Source of the DNA: Cytophagales bacterium
GTDB taxonomy: Bacteria > Bacteroidota > Bacteroidia > Cytophagales > Bernardetiaceae
Length of the DNA: 64,000 nt
Assembly: GCA_004293815.1 (NCBI GenBank)
Contig: RDZD01000018.1
Location: 29,452 to 93,451 of the forward strand
Reading direction: 5' to 3'
The position numbers were made by a program, and so were the translations under genes. Each line of letters opens with the position of its first letter. Position 1 is the stretch's first letter. This document shows positions 44,066-53,842 of the stretch, in pieces. The notes under the pieces were generated by a model. That model did not search any database. It was not told where the DNA came from and was given only the letters and a program-made list of their open reading frames with translations.

Positions 44066-47000
44066 ATGAACAGAAAGTTTTTACTTGTTGGCACATTAGG
44101 CGCTGCTATGGCTGCAAGTGTAGCGGGCTGGTTTGCTTTTTCGGGCGAGTCCGACAAGCAAACAGCTTTAGGCTATACCCCTGATGAGCTGAATGCTATG
44201 CGTATGGACCGCAAAAAGCAAAAAATCAGTGATGGCTATATTCGCTATGAAAACCCCAAGGCGCTGGCAGATTATTACAAAGCCATTCGCACTAGACCTG
44301 GCAAAGATGCTCCTGAGTATTCTGCTGGTTATTTACATACCGAATATGCTAAAGCGGTGTCTGCTTCTGCTAATGCCAGAACAAACATTGATTTTAACTT
44401 CAAAGAACGTGGCCCTGGTAATGTGGGCGGACGTACACGCCAAATCATTGTAGATGCTCAAGATGCTTCGCAAAATACTTGGTTTGCAAGTGCAGTAAGC
44501 GGTGGTATTTGGAAAACAACTGATGGTGGCAAAACATGGAATGTAGTAGACGATAAAATTGGCAACCTGGGCGTAGTAGCCTTAGTTCAGGCCAAGTCTA
44601 ACCCTAAAGTCATGTATGCAGGTACAGGCGAAGGCCCTTTCAGCTTTGGCCAGTATCATGTGGGTGGCTCAGGTATTTGGAAATCTACAGACGGTGGCCA
44701 AACATGGAAAGTGCTGAACTCTACGCTTGATAATGATGACTTCTTTAATACAACCCGTATTGTAGTAGACCCTAAGAACGAAAACGTTCTTTTTGCGACT
44801 ACTGCTAACGGTATATGGGATGGTGGCTTCCGTTCAAACGTGATGCGCTCTACAGACGGTGGCAATACTTGGACTTCAGTTTATAAGCCTAACTCATTGC
44901 CTCTTCAGATCATTGCAGACCCTACCAACTTCAACAACCTCTATGTGGCAGTTTATCGTGTAGGTGTGGTTAAATCAACTGACGGTGGTAATAATTGGTC
45001 TTTGACCTCTTTAGGTGATATCGCTGCTTCTTTGATGCCAACACCAGATGAAAATGCAATTGGACGTACAGAATTAGCTATGTCGCCTACCGATCCTAAG
45101 CTGATTTATGCAAGCACCGAATACAGTGCGGGTGGTTCTGATGTATTTATGACTGCTGATGGTGGTGAAACATGGTCGCCTTTAGAACCTTCTGGCTCTC
45201 GTATCACGCCTGACTATTTGGGCGGTCAGGGCTGGTATGACAACACCATTATTGTAAATCCTGATAACAAAAACAATGTGTTCTTTGGTGGTGTAAACAT
45301 GTTCAAGGCTGATGTGACTTTAGGCTCCACGCGCCTTGGTCCACGTCAGTTCTTAGGTGTTTCAGAAATCAACAGCGACAACTATATCAACTTTGTAAAC
45401 TTCAACGCTGGTACTCACTGGGGCAACCGTTTAGCGATTGAAAATGAGTCTAGTGCTTTGTCTGTAGAGATTCGTTTTGGTTCTGGCAAGAAGCAAAAAG
45501 CGCACCGTTTCTTGGCTTGCGGCGGCAACTACGGGGGTGGCTGTGCTGACGACGGTTATACTTACCAAGATTATGTAGAGGTTCCTTTTGAGATATGGGA
45601 TACTGAAAACAACAAGCAATTGATGGTTTCTTTCCGCGACCAACAGAACGACGGCAAGTTTAATCTCAATAAGCAAGATCGTACGGCAGATCCAGATATC
45701 TTGAAGAGTCGCGAGTACATTTATATTCACACAATTCCTTATGATGATGCTGCACCTTCTTCTGCTGTAGCTAAAAAAGGAGGCATTGCTGTTCAAAGAA
45801 TGTACTTTATGTGGCCATTTTTGGATACAGATGCTGCTGGCTTTGAGCCAATTCCTAATGCGACTGTTCGCATAAACTTGGGCAAAGTAAGCTTCCAAAA
45901 AGCTAAAATTGAGACGGTTTCAGATGCTTATCAGCAATTTGGCGGACCAAACAACTTGGATCAGCTGCACCCTGACCATCATTACTCTTTGTTCATCAAG
46001 TATGCTGACAAACTTCGCCTCATTACAGGTAATGACGGCGGTATAGCTTACTCTGATGACTTAGGTGTGAAGTGGACAGAAACAGACCAAACCTCTGATT
46101 ACAACACGACTCAGTTCTACGGTATTGCTCGCCACCCTGACAAGAACCTCTACCTTGGTGGTACACAAGACAACAACACCCTTCTTTCTGGTTCAGCCGA
46201 TCAAGACAAATCTGGCGATTTCTTAGCGGTTATCGGTGGTGATGGTTTTGAGTGCTTGTGGAACTACGATGACCCTAACCAACTCATTGGTAGTGTTTAT
46301 AACAATATCTTGCAACGTTCTGTGGACGGTGGTAGAAGATGGATCAGATCTACAACTGGCTTGCGTGATGTAGGTGGCCAGAATGCCCCCTTCTATACCA
46401 GATTGGCTAACTCCCCTGCAAAACCTTCAACTATCTACACAGTAGGTCGCACAGGTGTATGGCGTTCATCAGACTTTGGTGGCACATGGCGTGGTACAGC
46501 TATTACCGATGAGCGTTGGGCTTACAGCAGCACAGTAAACTTAGAAGTTTCGCGTATTAACCCCGATATCGTTTGGGCAGGTTCAGCTATGGCTGACGGT
46601 GCAGCTATTTTTGTATCTGAAAACGGTGGTACATCATTCAAGGCTACTAATAATTTTGTAGACAAAGAAATGGGCAGTATCACGGGTATCATTACACACC
46701 CTACAGATCCAAAAACAGCCTATGTACTCTTCTCTCAAGCAAAAGGTCCTAAGATTCTTCAAACCAAAGATTTAGGCAAGACCTGGGAAGATATTACAGG
46801 ATTTGGTACAAACGAAAAGAGCAGCAATGGATTCCCTGACGTAGCTACTCACTCACTCCACGTATTGCCAGAGGGTGAAATGTTGGTAGGTACTGAAATT
46901 GGTCTCTTCATACGTGAAAAAGGTGCTACTACCTGGAATATGGTGAAGTCTAACCTTCCTAACGTATCTATTACTCACCTTTTGATCACACCTAAAGATG

Positions 47001-47380
47001 GTCAGTTGGTAGTGGGTACATTTGGTCGTGGTATCTGGACATTTGATGGTAACTTCAAATTCAACACCACAGATCCAACTACAGACCCAACTACAGACCC
47101 AACTACAGATCCAACAACTGCTACAGGTATCTTTAATAACTCTTCGGCTATCAAGTTGAATGTTTTCCCTAACCCAACTGTGGATAAGGTAAACTTCGAA
47201 TTGCCAGAAGGCGCAAGCTACCAAGTATCTGTTATCAACCAAGCTGGTCAAGTAGTTCAAAAAACTACGCAGAAAGGCGGTAAGGTTGTCTTGACTTTGG
47301 GCAATTTGGCCACTGGAACTTACGTAATTCGTGCTACTGATGGCAAAAAAGTATTTGCTCAGAAGGTAAACGTTGAATAA
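44066..47380 (+). CDS. Large Asp-box (BNR/sortilin-like beta-propeller) protein with T9SS sorting domain
   Basis: A 1104-residue surface or secreted protein. After a signal peptide there are at least nine Asp-box motifs: KTTDGGKTW, KSTDGGQTW, RSTDGGNTW, KSTDGGNNW, MTADGGETW, RSVDGGRRW, RSSDFGGTW, SENGGTSF and QTKDLGKTW, forming one or two propellers. An insertion of about 190 residues (about 450-640) with a Cys-rich segment (LACGGNYGGGCADDGY) interrupts the series. A TDPT linker repeat precedes the C-terminal sorting domain (VFPNPTVDKVNFELPEGASY to VFAQKVNVE). Such proteins are often adhesins, glycan binders or sialidase/glycosidase relatives; no catalytic triad is evident, so I give no reaction. 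Confidence 0.88.
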   Translation: MNRKFLLVGTLGAAMAASVAGWFAFSGESDKQTALGYTPDELNAMRMDRKKQKISDGYIRYENPKALADYYKAIRTRPGKDAPEYSAGYLHTEYAKAVSASANARTNIDFNFKERGPGNVGGRTRQIIVDAQDASQNTWFASAVSGGIWKTTDGGKTWNVVDDKIGNLGVVALVQAKSNPKVMYAGTGEGPFSFGQYHVGGSGIWKSTDGGQTWKVLNSTLDNDDFFNTTRIVVDPKNENVLFATTANGIWDGGFRSNVMRSTDGGNTWTSVYKPNSLPLQIIADPTNFNNLYVAVYRVGVVKSTDGGNNWSLTSLGDIAASLMPTPDENAIGRTELAMSPTDPKLIYASTEYSAGGSDVFMTADGGETWSPLEPSGSRITPDYLGGQGWYDNTIIVNPDNKNNVFFGGVNMFKADVTLGSTRLGPRQFLGVSEINSDNYINFVNFNAGTHWGNRLAIENESSALSVEIRFGSGKKQKAHRFLACGGNYGGGCADDGYTYQDYVEVPFEIWDTENNKQLMVSFRDQQNDGKFNLNKQDRTADPDILKSREYIYIHTIPYDDAAPSSAVAKKGGIAVQRMYFMWPFLDTDAAGFEPIPNATVRINLGKVSFQKAKIETVSDAYQQFGGPNNLDQLHPDHHYSLFIKYADKLRLITGNDGGIAYSDDLGVKWTETDQTSDYNTTQFYGIARHPDKNLYLGGTQDNNTLLSGSADQDKSGDFLAVIGGDGFECLWNYDDPNQLIGSVYNNILQRSVDGGRRWIRSTTGLRDVGGQNAPFYTRLANSPAKPSTIYTVGRTGVWRSSDFGGTWRGTAITDERWAYSSTVNLEVSRINPDIVWAGSAMADGAAIFVSENGGTSFKATNNFVDKEMGSITGIITHPTDPKTAYVLFSQAKGPKILQTKDLGKTWEDITGFGTNEKSSNGFPDVATHSLHVLPEGEMLVGTEIGLFIREKGATTWNMVKSNLPNVSITHLLITPKDGQLVVGTFGRGIWTFDGNFKFNTTDPTTDPTTDPTTDPTTATGIFNNSSAIKLNVFPNPTVDKVNFELPEGASYQVSVINQAGQVVQKTTQKGGKVVLTLGNLATGTYVIRATDGKKVFAQKVNVE
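47069..47116 (+). repeat. 12-bp tandem repeat encoding TDPT linker
   Basis: Four in-frame 12-base units encoding Thr-Asp-Pro-Thr, with silent third-base differences between units. It forms the linker between propeller and sorting domain. Confidence 0.9.
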
Positions 47381-47416
47381 CGTCTCGTTTCTATAGTACC
47401 ATTATATTGTGAACGC

Positions 47417-47455
47417 AAAAGAAAACCGCAGGCAATTTGTCTGCGGTTTTCTTTT
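47417..47455 (+). terminator. Intrinsic terminator after the Asp-box gene
   Basis: Perfect 15-bp inverted repeat (47417-47431 and 47441-47455) with a 9-base loop; the right arm contains T4 and T4 runs. Confidence 0.85.
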
Positions 47456-47661
47456 CGAGTGACCCTTAGGCGATGCTAGAAACTCAATAAACAACTTAGC
47501 TTAAAGGTAAAGTAAAGTGTTTTTGTTGCGCTATTTTGCGTTAAAAGCAGCCTTAGAGGCTACCTTCATTTGAATATTTTATGAACATTCAAGTCAATCG
47601 TTGTTTTGGGAGTTCCAGATGTTGTAAATTTGAGTGTTGAAAGGTATGGAAAATATATAAA

Positions 47662-48735
47662 GTGATGTTTAGGATAGTTCTGGTAGTTTTACTTGTTTGT
47701 TTAAGCCTAGTGTATAAAGGATACGCTTGGGGCTTTTATTCTCATAAACTCATCAATAGAACGGCGGTTTTTACTTTACCGCCTGAAATGATTCCGTTTT
47801 TCAAGACTCACATTGTATACTTAACTGAGAATGCTGTTAATCCAGACCGCCGCCGCTATGCTGTGGAGGGCGAGGCTCCCAAGCATTATATTGACATTGA
47901 TGTATATGGTAAAGAGGCCATTAAGACAATGCCAAGGCGATGGAATGATGCTGTGGCTAAATATACCGAAGACACCCTAATGGCTTACGGTATAGTACCT
48001 TGGCATATTGTAACCATGAAGTACCGACTCACCAAAGCATTTGAGGAACAGAATGTGCAGCGAATTTTGCTGCTTGCGGCAGATTTAGGCCACTATATAG
48101 GTGATGCCAATGTGCCATTGCATACTACAGTAAACTACAATGGTCAGCTTTCTGGGCAGTATGGCATACATGGTTTTTGGGAGTCGCGTCTGCCTGAGCT
48201 TTATTCTGATAGCTACGATTTGTTTTTTGAAGATGCTCAGTACGAAAGATATGTTACAGAAAGAGCTTGGCGGGCTGTAGAAAATGCCCATGCAGCCTTA
48301 GATTCTGTCTTGAGATTTGAGAAAGAGCTCACTCAGCGTATGGGGGAAGATAGAAAATACGGTTATGAGATGAGGGGTAATGTGCAAACACGGGTATATT
48401 CGCGTGAGTTTTCGGATAATTACCATCTCATGCTCAGCGGCCAGGTAGAAAGACAAATGCGCGCAGCGATAAAAATGGTAGGTGACTTGTGGTTTACGGC
48501 TTGGGTAGATGCAGGAAAGCCCGATTTGAACAAGTTTGTCAAGCTTTCTGAAGCTGAGATTCAGAACATTGTGGAAGAGCAGGAAAAAGAACTCAAAGAG
48601 CGCAAAGTAAACTCTCGTGAACATGAAGGTTATTGGGAGGGATGCTCTTGCCCTCATATGCAGCGGTTTATGCCGCAACCTGTCCACTTGCACACGGCCA
48701 AGCGACGTAGGAAAAATAAAAATTGCGCCCATTAA
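47662..48735 (+). CDS. Exported zinc-dependent S1/P1-nuclease or phospholipase C-like protein
   Basis: A 357-residue exported protein of the S1/P1 nuclease and phospholipase C superfamily. After the signal peptide the mature N-terminus begins W23, a zinc ligand in the family, in YAWGFYSHKLINRTA. More ligand-bearing segments are APKHYIDIDVY and AADLGHYIGDANVPLHTTVNYNG, then HGFWESRLPELY. The C-terminal tail is Arg/Lys/His-rich with a Cys pair (GCSCPH) and is unusual for the family. There is no T9SS domain. Substrate (nucleic acid or lipid) is undecided. Confidence 0.82.
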   Translation: MMFRIVLVVLLVCLSLVYKGYAWGFYSHKLINRTAVFTLPPEMIPFFKTHIVYLTENAVNPDRRRYAVEGEAPKHYIDIDVYGKEAIKTMPRRWNDAVAKYTEDTLMAYGIVPWHIVTMKYRLTKAFEEQNVQRILLLAADLGHYIGDANVPLHTTVNYNGQLSGQYGIHGFWESRLPELYSDSYDLFFEDAQYERYVTERAWRAVENAHAALDSVLRFEKELTQRMGEDRKYGYEMRGNVQTRVYSREFSDNYHLMLSGQVERQMRAAIKMVGDLWFTAWVDAGKPDLNKFVKLSEAEIQNIVEEQEKELKERKVNSREHEGYWEGCSCPHMQRFMPQPVHLHTAKRRRKNKNCAH

Positions 48736-49047
48736 CACTAGTCGTCACTCATCGCGAGAATAGGACGCGTGCAGATGCTACTGATACATATTTTCCTACC
48801 GTACAACAGCTATAGTATGGAAAAATAGAGATCTTAGAATCTTCGCTCAGTAGGTCAAGATAATCATAGACGCAATCAGCTGCAAAAGGCAACTAATTTT
48901 AAGAGGCTTATTTATGCTTAAGGCTTCTTAAAAAAAATAATTTTCAATTACTATATCAAAAAAAAATGTACTTTTGTCATGCTGTAAACACAAGTTTTGG
49001 TATTACTCTGCTCAAGCATTATTTTTTAAACCAAAGACCTCTTTTCT
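48736..49047. other. 312-bp intergenic region with a hairpin and a -7 element
   Basis: TTTTAAGA (48897-48904) can pair with TCTTAAAA (48927-48934) followed by A-rich sequence, a weak terminator-like hairpin. A TACTTTTG -7 element at 48969-48976 lies about 72 bases before the transglycosylase start. No gene seen. Confidence 0.45.
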
Positions 49048-50043
49048 GTGAACACTATTTTCAGTTGGCTGCGGGGACAGCATCATTTAAGCCGCGTTCA
49101 CGCGCTTTTGCTTTACGCTTGTGTGGTTTCGGTTCTTGCGTTTTTGCTTTATGAGCGTTTTTTTGAACTTCCAAAGGCAGAAAAGCCTGATTCAGAAAAG
49201 AAGGCAGAGGAATGGCGCGTGGGCATTAGTTCGCCACAAACAATGGATTTTTGTAATGAATCCGTGCCGCTGCATGAGCCAGAGGTGCGCGAACGTTTTG
49301 AAAAAGAGCTTTATTTGAATGTATACCGCCACTCTGAAACGGCTCTCATCATCAAGCGCGCCAATCGTTGGTTTCCTGTTTTTGAGAAAGTTTTCAAAGA
49401 AAAAGGCATACCAGATGACTTTAAATATTTAGCAGTCATAGAGAGCAACCTAGAAAACTTGAAGTCTTACATGGGGGCTTTGGGTTATTGGCAGATTATG
49501 CCTGTTACGGGCAAAGAGCTTGGCTTAGAGGTCAGTGAGCAGGTAGATGAACGTCTTGACCCAGTGCGCTCCACATATGCGGCGTGTAGATACTTACAAG
49601 ATGCAAAAAATAGACTTAACAACTGGACTCTTGTAGCGGCTTCTTATAACATGGGTGTGGCTGGTGTACAACAAAGTTTGGCCAGTCAAAAAGCCAATAG
49701 CTACTATGATCTTCATCTCAATCCCGAAACTGCACGCTATGTGTACCGCATTTTGGCACTCAAAGAGATTATGAAAAACCCTAAAAAGTATAGCTTTGAT
49801 ATACCTCAAAAGGAACTCTATAGTCGACAAAATACAAGATTTGTATCTGTTAACCAGACAGTTATAAATCTTGTAGATTATGCTAAACAGCACGGATTGA
49901 GCTATAAACTTCTCAAGTATTACAATCCTTGGCTTAAGACCTACCGTCTAGACGTATCCAGTAAAAAAACATACACTATACAAATTCCTGTCAATTTGAA
50001 AGACACTCTCGAGGCCAACAATCCGCCTGCCTCTTTGCCATAA
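49048..50043 (+). CDS. MltD-like membrane-bound lytic murein transglycosylase
   Basis: Cleaves peptidoglycan glycan strands. The 331-residue protein has an N-terminal transmembrane or signal segment (LLLYACVVSVLAFLLY, about 20-36) and a SLT catalytic domain at about 110-250. The catalytic glutamate is E132 in YLAVIESNLENL. The family motifs GALGYWQIMPVTGKELGL, AACRYLQDAKNRLNNW and AASYNMGVAGV follow. No LysM domains are evident; the C-terminal residues 255-320 look like a weak LysM-like segment. It is 7 bases upstream of the beta-barrel gene and likely shares its transcript. Confidence 0.9.
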   Translation: MNTIFSWLRGQHHLSRVHALLLYACVVSVLAFLLYERFFELPKAEKPDSEKKAEEWRVGISSPQTMDFCNESVPLHEPEVRERFEKELYLNVYRHSETALIIKRANRWFPVFEKVFKEKGIPDDFKYLAVIESNLENLKSYMGALGYWQIMPVTGKELGLEVSEQVDERLDPVRSTYAACRYLQDAKNRLNNWTLVAASYNMGVAGVQQSLASQKANSYYDLHLNPETARYVYRILALKEIMKNPKKYSFDIPQKELYSRQNTRFVSVNQTVINLVDYAKQHGLSYKLLKYYNPWLKTYRLDVSSKKTYTIQIPVNLKDTLEANNPPASLP

Positions 50044-50050
50044 ACTGCCT

Positions 50051-50683
50051 ATGACTCTTTATTCTGCCTATAAGTGGTATTTTTGTATGGCCTTATGCTT
50101 GAGCCTGCCAGAACAGCTTAAAGGTCAGAAAATAAGCTTAGGTTTTGCACTTACACCACAAGCTTTGACATTTACTGGACCAGATGCGGCTCAAGACAAT
50201 CGTTTCCGCTTGGGTGGCGAGTCCGCGATGACCCTAGCTTATGAATTAAGCCCCAATCTTGTTTTGAGTAGTTCTCTAGGTTATGCTATGCGCGGAACGC
50301 GTAGCGCGCAAGGGTCACTGATCCAAATGGATTATCTCTTTACGGCTGTAGGTCTTAAGTATCTCTGGGCGGGTGAATACCGACGCTTTTATACGGGTTT
50401 TGGGGCTTCTCCAAGTGGGCTTTTGCGCGCCACTTCAGACCAAACAAATATCAATTATGCTTACAAAAAAGTTGATGTGGGTATCTTTGCGCTTTTAGGC
50501 GTGCGCTATGTGTGGGGGCGTAGGAAGTTGTGCGATATAGAGTTTCGCTATCAAAGGAGTTTACTAACTATAGCGGCTCTGTCTTCTCCGCCTATTATAG
50601 GTACAAAAACGCGTTCTTTTTTAGTGTTTCAGAGTGGATTAGGGCTTCAGTTCAGCTTGCTTTGGCCTTTAGATAGACCCTGA
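50051..50683 (+). CDS. PF13568-type outer-membrane beta-barrel protein
   Basis: A 210-residue predicted outer-membrane barrel. The signal peptide (LYSAYKWYFCMALCLSLP) is followed by alternating amphipathic strands: ISLGFALTPQALTFTG, LAYELSPNLVLSSSLGYAMRG, LFTAVGLKYLWAG and a C-terminal LQFSLLWPLDRP. The family is widespread in Bacteroidota and functionally unassigned. It follows the transglycosylase gene after 7 bases. Confidence 0.75.
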   Translation: MTLYSAYKWYFCMALCLSLPEQLKGQKISLGFALTPQALTFTGPDAAQDNRFRLGGESAMTLAYELSPNLVLSSSLGYAMRGTRSAQGSLIQMDYLFTAVGLKYLWAGEYRRFYTGFGASPSGLLRATSDQTNINYAYKKVDVGIFALLGVRYVWGRRKLCDIEFRYQRSLLTIAALSSPPIIGTKTRSFLVFQSGLGLQFSLLWPLDRP

Positions 50684-50938
50684 TTTATTACAACGAAACT
50701 GCTTTTAGGCCATGACGAAAGTTATTAGGATACAAAAAACGTTTCTATCATCACACACAAAAATGATTGCCTCTTTTATAACTCTTTTAATCACCTTGAA
50801 CTGTGACAATTAAAGCGATTATTTTTCTGATTATCACGTATGTAACAAAAAGGTAAGCCTTCTTTGTCTTTGTTAAAAAAACATTGGAAAAATTCAATCA
50901 CAACAAAATTACTCAAATTTTTTAAACTTTTTTGACAC

Positions 50939-50965
50939 TTGGTGGTTATCAATACTCTATCTTTA
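50939..50965 (+). promoter_or_regulatory. Candidate promoter of hlyD-tolC
   Basis: TTG (50939-50941), 16-base spacer, TATCTTTA (50958-50965), which differs from TAnnTTTG in the last base. About 44 bases ahead of the HlyD start. The rest of 50684-50938 shows no gene. Confidence 0.4.
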
Positions 50966-51008
50966 CAAGCCACAAAGAAAACTAATAGACTTTATCTCAA
51001 TTTAGAAA

Positions 51009-52415
51009 ATGCTCAATATTTCACCAAACAGGGTTTTTATAGCAGAAGATTCCGAAAATTTATACGTTTTTAAGCTTCTTCGCACACCGCCCGCCGGAAA
51101 AATCGTAGCTCGCTGGATGTTGGGAATTATAGTTATTTTTTTAGCTGCCATGTTCTTGCCTTGGCAGCAAAACATTCGCGGATATGGCTCATTATCAGCA
51201 CTCACGCCTGCCGACAGACCTCAAAAAGTGTACACTGTTGTGCCTGGTCAAATTTCCGAATGGTATGTGGCAGAGGGCAATATGGTTAAAAAGGGTGACC
51301 CGCTCGTTAAAATCACCGAAGTAAAAGATTACTTCTTTGATCCCAAGTTGTTGAGCCGTCTTAATGAACAATTTAATGCCCAGACGCGCGGCATTGACGC
51401 ACTTGGTAATAAAGTGAGCGCGCTCAACACTCAAGGACGAGTACTGGATGAAGGTATGCGGCTCAGCATTGCCCAAGCCGAGAATAAAGTGAGCCAATTG
51501 GCTTTCAAAATCAAAATAGATAGTGCAGACTTAGAGGCTGTTCGTGTAGCGCAAAAAAACGCCAGCATGCAGTATGAACGAGAAAAAGAGCTTTTTGCCA
51601 AAGGTCTCACGCCACGAATAGAGCTAGAAAACAAAACATTAAAAGCACAAGAAGCCGCCGCAAAGCTTAATGCCGCTGAAAACAAGCTCTCAACCACCCG
51701 TAACGAGTATATCAATACGATGCTTGACATTAGTGCAAAGCGTGCTGAATATATGGACAAGATTGCTAAGTCGCAGTCAGAACTCAGTTCTACAGAGGCT
51801 TATATTACTGAAAATCAAGGTAAAGCTTTGAAAATGCAAACTGAAATAGCCAACTTGGAAGCGCGACAAGACTTTTATGTCATAAGGGCTCCCCAAGATG
51901 GTATTGTGATAAAGTCTATGAAGGCAGGTATTGGTGAGGTTATCAAAGAGGGTGAAGTATTGCTTACCGTTATGCCTTCTGATCCCCGCTTGGCTGTGGA
52001 GCTTTATGTTCAGGCCAATGATTTACCGCTCTTGCAGGTGGGTACGCCTGTTCGTTTGCAGTTTGATGGATGGCCAGCACTTGTGTTTTCTGGTTGGGAT
52101 GGTGCTTCTTTAGGCACATTTGGTGGAAAAATTGCTGTGATTGACAATGTGAATACGTATGAAAACAAATATAGGATTTTGGTAGTAGAAGATACTGCTC
52201 GCGAAACTGACGTTCCATGGCCTAAAAAGCTTCGTGTAGGCTCTGGGGTATATGGCTGGGCTATGCTTAATGAAGTGTCCGTTTGGTTTGAACTTTGGCG
52301 ACAGCTCAACGCTTTCCCGCCTCTCATGGAGAATCTTGGACTTGATAAGGAAGGTAATAAGAAATATGGCGATTCTTTAAAAGATAGCAAAGAAAAAGAG
52401 GCAAAGAAAGAGTAA
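51009..52415 (+). CDS. HlyD-family periplasmic membrane-fusion protein
   Basis: Membrane-fusion subunit of a tripartite efflux or secretion system. The 468 residues comprise a cytoplasmic N-terminus, one transmembrane helix (about 37-57, MLGIIVIFLAAMFLPW) and a biotinyl-lipoyl-like domain split by a long coiled coil (about 120-290). The lipoyl halves are VVPGQISEWYVAEGNMVKKGDPLVKI and FYVIRAPQDGIVIKSMKAGIGEVIKEGEVLLTV. A beta-barrel domain and a Lys-rich tail follow. The tolC-like gene is 4 bases downstream. No ABC or RND transporter gene is in the vicinity. Confidence 0.9.
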   Translation: MLNISPNRVFIAEDSENLYVFKLLRTPPAGKIVARWMLGIIVIFLAAMFLPWQQNIRGYGSLSALTPADRPQKVYTVVPGQISEWYVAEGNMVKKGDPLVKITEVKDYFFDPKLLSRLNEQFNAQTRGIDALGNKVSALNTQGRVLDEGMRLSIAQAENKVSQLAFKIKIDSADLEAVRVAQKNASMQYEREKELFAKGLTPRIELENKTLKAQEAAAKLNAAENKLSTTRNEYINTMLDISAKRAEYMDKIAKSQSELSSTEAYITENQGKALKMQTEIANLEARQDFYVIRAPQDGIVIKSMKAGIGEVIKEGEVLLTVMPSDPRLAVELYVQANDLPLLQVGTPVRLQFDGWPALVFSGWDGASLGTFGGKIAVIDNVNTYENKYRILVVEDTARETDVPWPKKLRVGSGVYGWAMLNEVSVWFELWRQLNAFPPLMENLGLDKEGNKKYGDSLKDSKEKEAKKE

Positions 52416-52419
52416 AGTC

Positions 52420-53811
52420 ATGATTGGAAAATTATTCAGATTATTGTTTGTTGGTCAGTTACTACTACTCTTGCTAAATGGGGCTGTCTATGCTGGCGAC
52501 ACACTCACACTCAAGCAAGTGCTAGGGCAGGTGCTTAGCGCGCACCCGCTGGCTCGTCAGGCCGCGCTCGTGCCTGAGCTGGCCAAAACCGATTTGAGAC
52601 TAGCGCGTGGCGCGTTTGATCCCAAAATTCACGCTAGGTTGGACGAGAAAAATTTTAATAACAAACAGTATTTTAGGCATTTAGATGCAGAAATAAAAGT
52701 ACCCACAAGGGCTGGCTTTGATATTAAGGCTGGTTATGAGAATAACACTGGGGCGTTCATTGATGCCGACGAAAAAATGCCTGAAGGAGGCTTGTATTAT
52801 CTGGGTGTGAGTGTGCCTGTATTGCGCAATTTAGTTTTTGATGAACGCCGTGCAGAATTGCAAGAAGCCAAAGTATTTCTCCAAATGTCTCTGGCTGAGC
52901 AAAGAAAAATGCTCAACAAGCTTTTTTTTGAAGTCAATAAATCTTATTGGTACTGGTGGGCAAGCTACGAAAAGCTGCAAATCAACACCAAAGGATTGGC
53001 TGTAGCACAGGATCGTTTCACCTATGTTAAGGGTGCGCACGAGCTTGGCAAATATGCTGCCATTGACACAACCGAAGCCGAGATGGAGCTGCAACGCCGC
53101 CAAGTAGAACTCTCATACGCTCTCATGGAGTACAATCAAGCCAAATTAGAGCTTTCTAAGCATATTTGGGATGAAAATGGTCAACCTCTCATGCTCACAG
53201 ACTCGTTGTTGCCATCTGCTACAGGCACAGAGCTGCAGCTTATCAGCTTAGAGCCTCTCATGGATTTTGCTTTAAGCGAGCACCCTGAGCTGCAAAAAGC
53301 AAATCTTAAGCAAAACGCGCTTAAAATCAATCAAAAGCTTTACCGTTGGTCGCTCTTGCCACAGTTGGATGTAGAGTTTAAGCCTCTTTTGGCAGGTTCT
53401 GTTAATAATGCGATGCTTACAGAAAACTATAAATGGGGTTTTACCTTTACAGCACCCATTTTTATGCGAAAAGAACGCGCAAAGTTAGCCGCTAACCAAA
53501 TAAAAATAACTCAACAGAATGTTGAAGTAGAACTTTTAACGAGACATATACAACTCATTCTACGCCAAGCATACACCGCGCTGCAACAGTACGAGGCAAT
53601 CTTAATAGCCCAGCAAATTAATACCAATAATGCGCTTCAGCTGCGCGATGCCGAACAAATGCGCTTTGAACTAGGCAGTAGCAATGTATTTTTTATCAAC
53701 TACCGTGACCGCTACTATCTTGACAACTTGCTCAAGTTGGCAGACCTTAAAGCCAAGTACGCCATTTCTAAAGCAGAGGTATATTGGGCGAGTGGACAAA
53801 CCGCCCCTTAA
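52420..53811 (+). CDS. TolC-family outer-membrane channel
   Basis: A 463-residue outer-membrane efflux protein that forms the outer tunnel for the preceding HlyD-like protein. A signal peptide (LFRLLFVGQLLLLLLNGAVY) is followed by two repeated halves with long amphipathic helices rich in Gln, Ala, Glu and Leu, such as LTLKQVLGQVLSAHPLARQA and LMDFALSEHPELQKANLKQ. These are OEP-type motifs. Translation is probably coupled to the hlyD gene. It ends 31 bases before the convergent FemAB-like gene stop. Confidence 0.9.
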   Translation: MIGKLFRLLFVGQLLLLLLNGAVYAGDTLTLKQVLGQVLSAHPLARQAALVPELAKTDLRLARGAFDPKIHARLDEKNFNNKQYFRHLDAEIKVPTRAGFDIKAGYENNTGAFIDADEKMPEGGLYYLGVSVPVLRNLVFDERRAELQEAKVFLQMSLAEQRKMLNKLFFEVNKSYWYWWASYEKLQINTKGLAVAQDRFTYVKGAHELGKYAAIDTTEAEMELQRRQVELSYALMEYNQAKLELSKHIWDENGQPLMLTDSLLPSATGTELQLISLEPLMDFALSEHPELQKANLKQNALKINQKLYRWSLLPQLDVEFKPLLAGSVNNAMLTENYKWGFTFTAPIFMRKERAKLAANQIKITQQNVEVELLTRHIQLILRQAYTALQQYEAILIAQQINTNNALQLRDAEQMRFELGSSNVFFINYRDRYYLDNLLKLADLKAKYAISKAEVYWASGQTAP

Positions 53812-53842
53812 AATAGCCTTATTCTTGAACCTATTGAGGAGT

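Noticed and set aside
45431..45898. 155-codon minus-strand ORF inside the Asp-box gene
   Set aside because: Antisense frame of a well supported gene, no motif.
47069..47116. Short direct repeats considered as a CRISPR array
   Set aside because: Units are contiguous, in-frame and code for a linker; no spacers.
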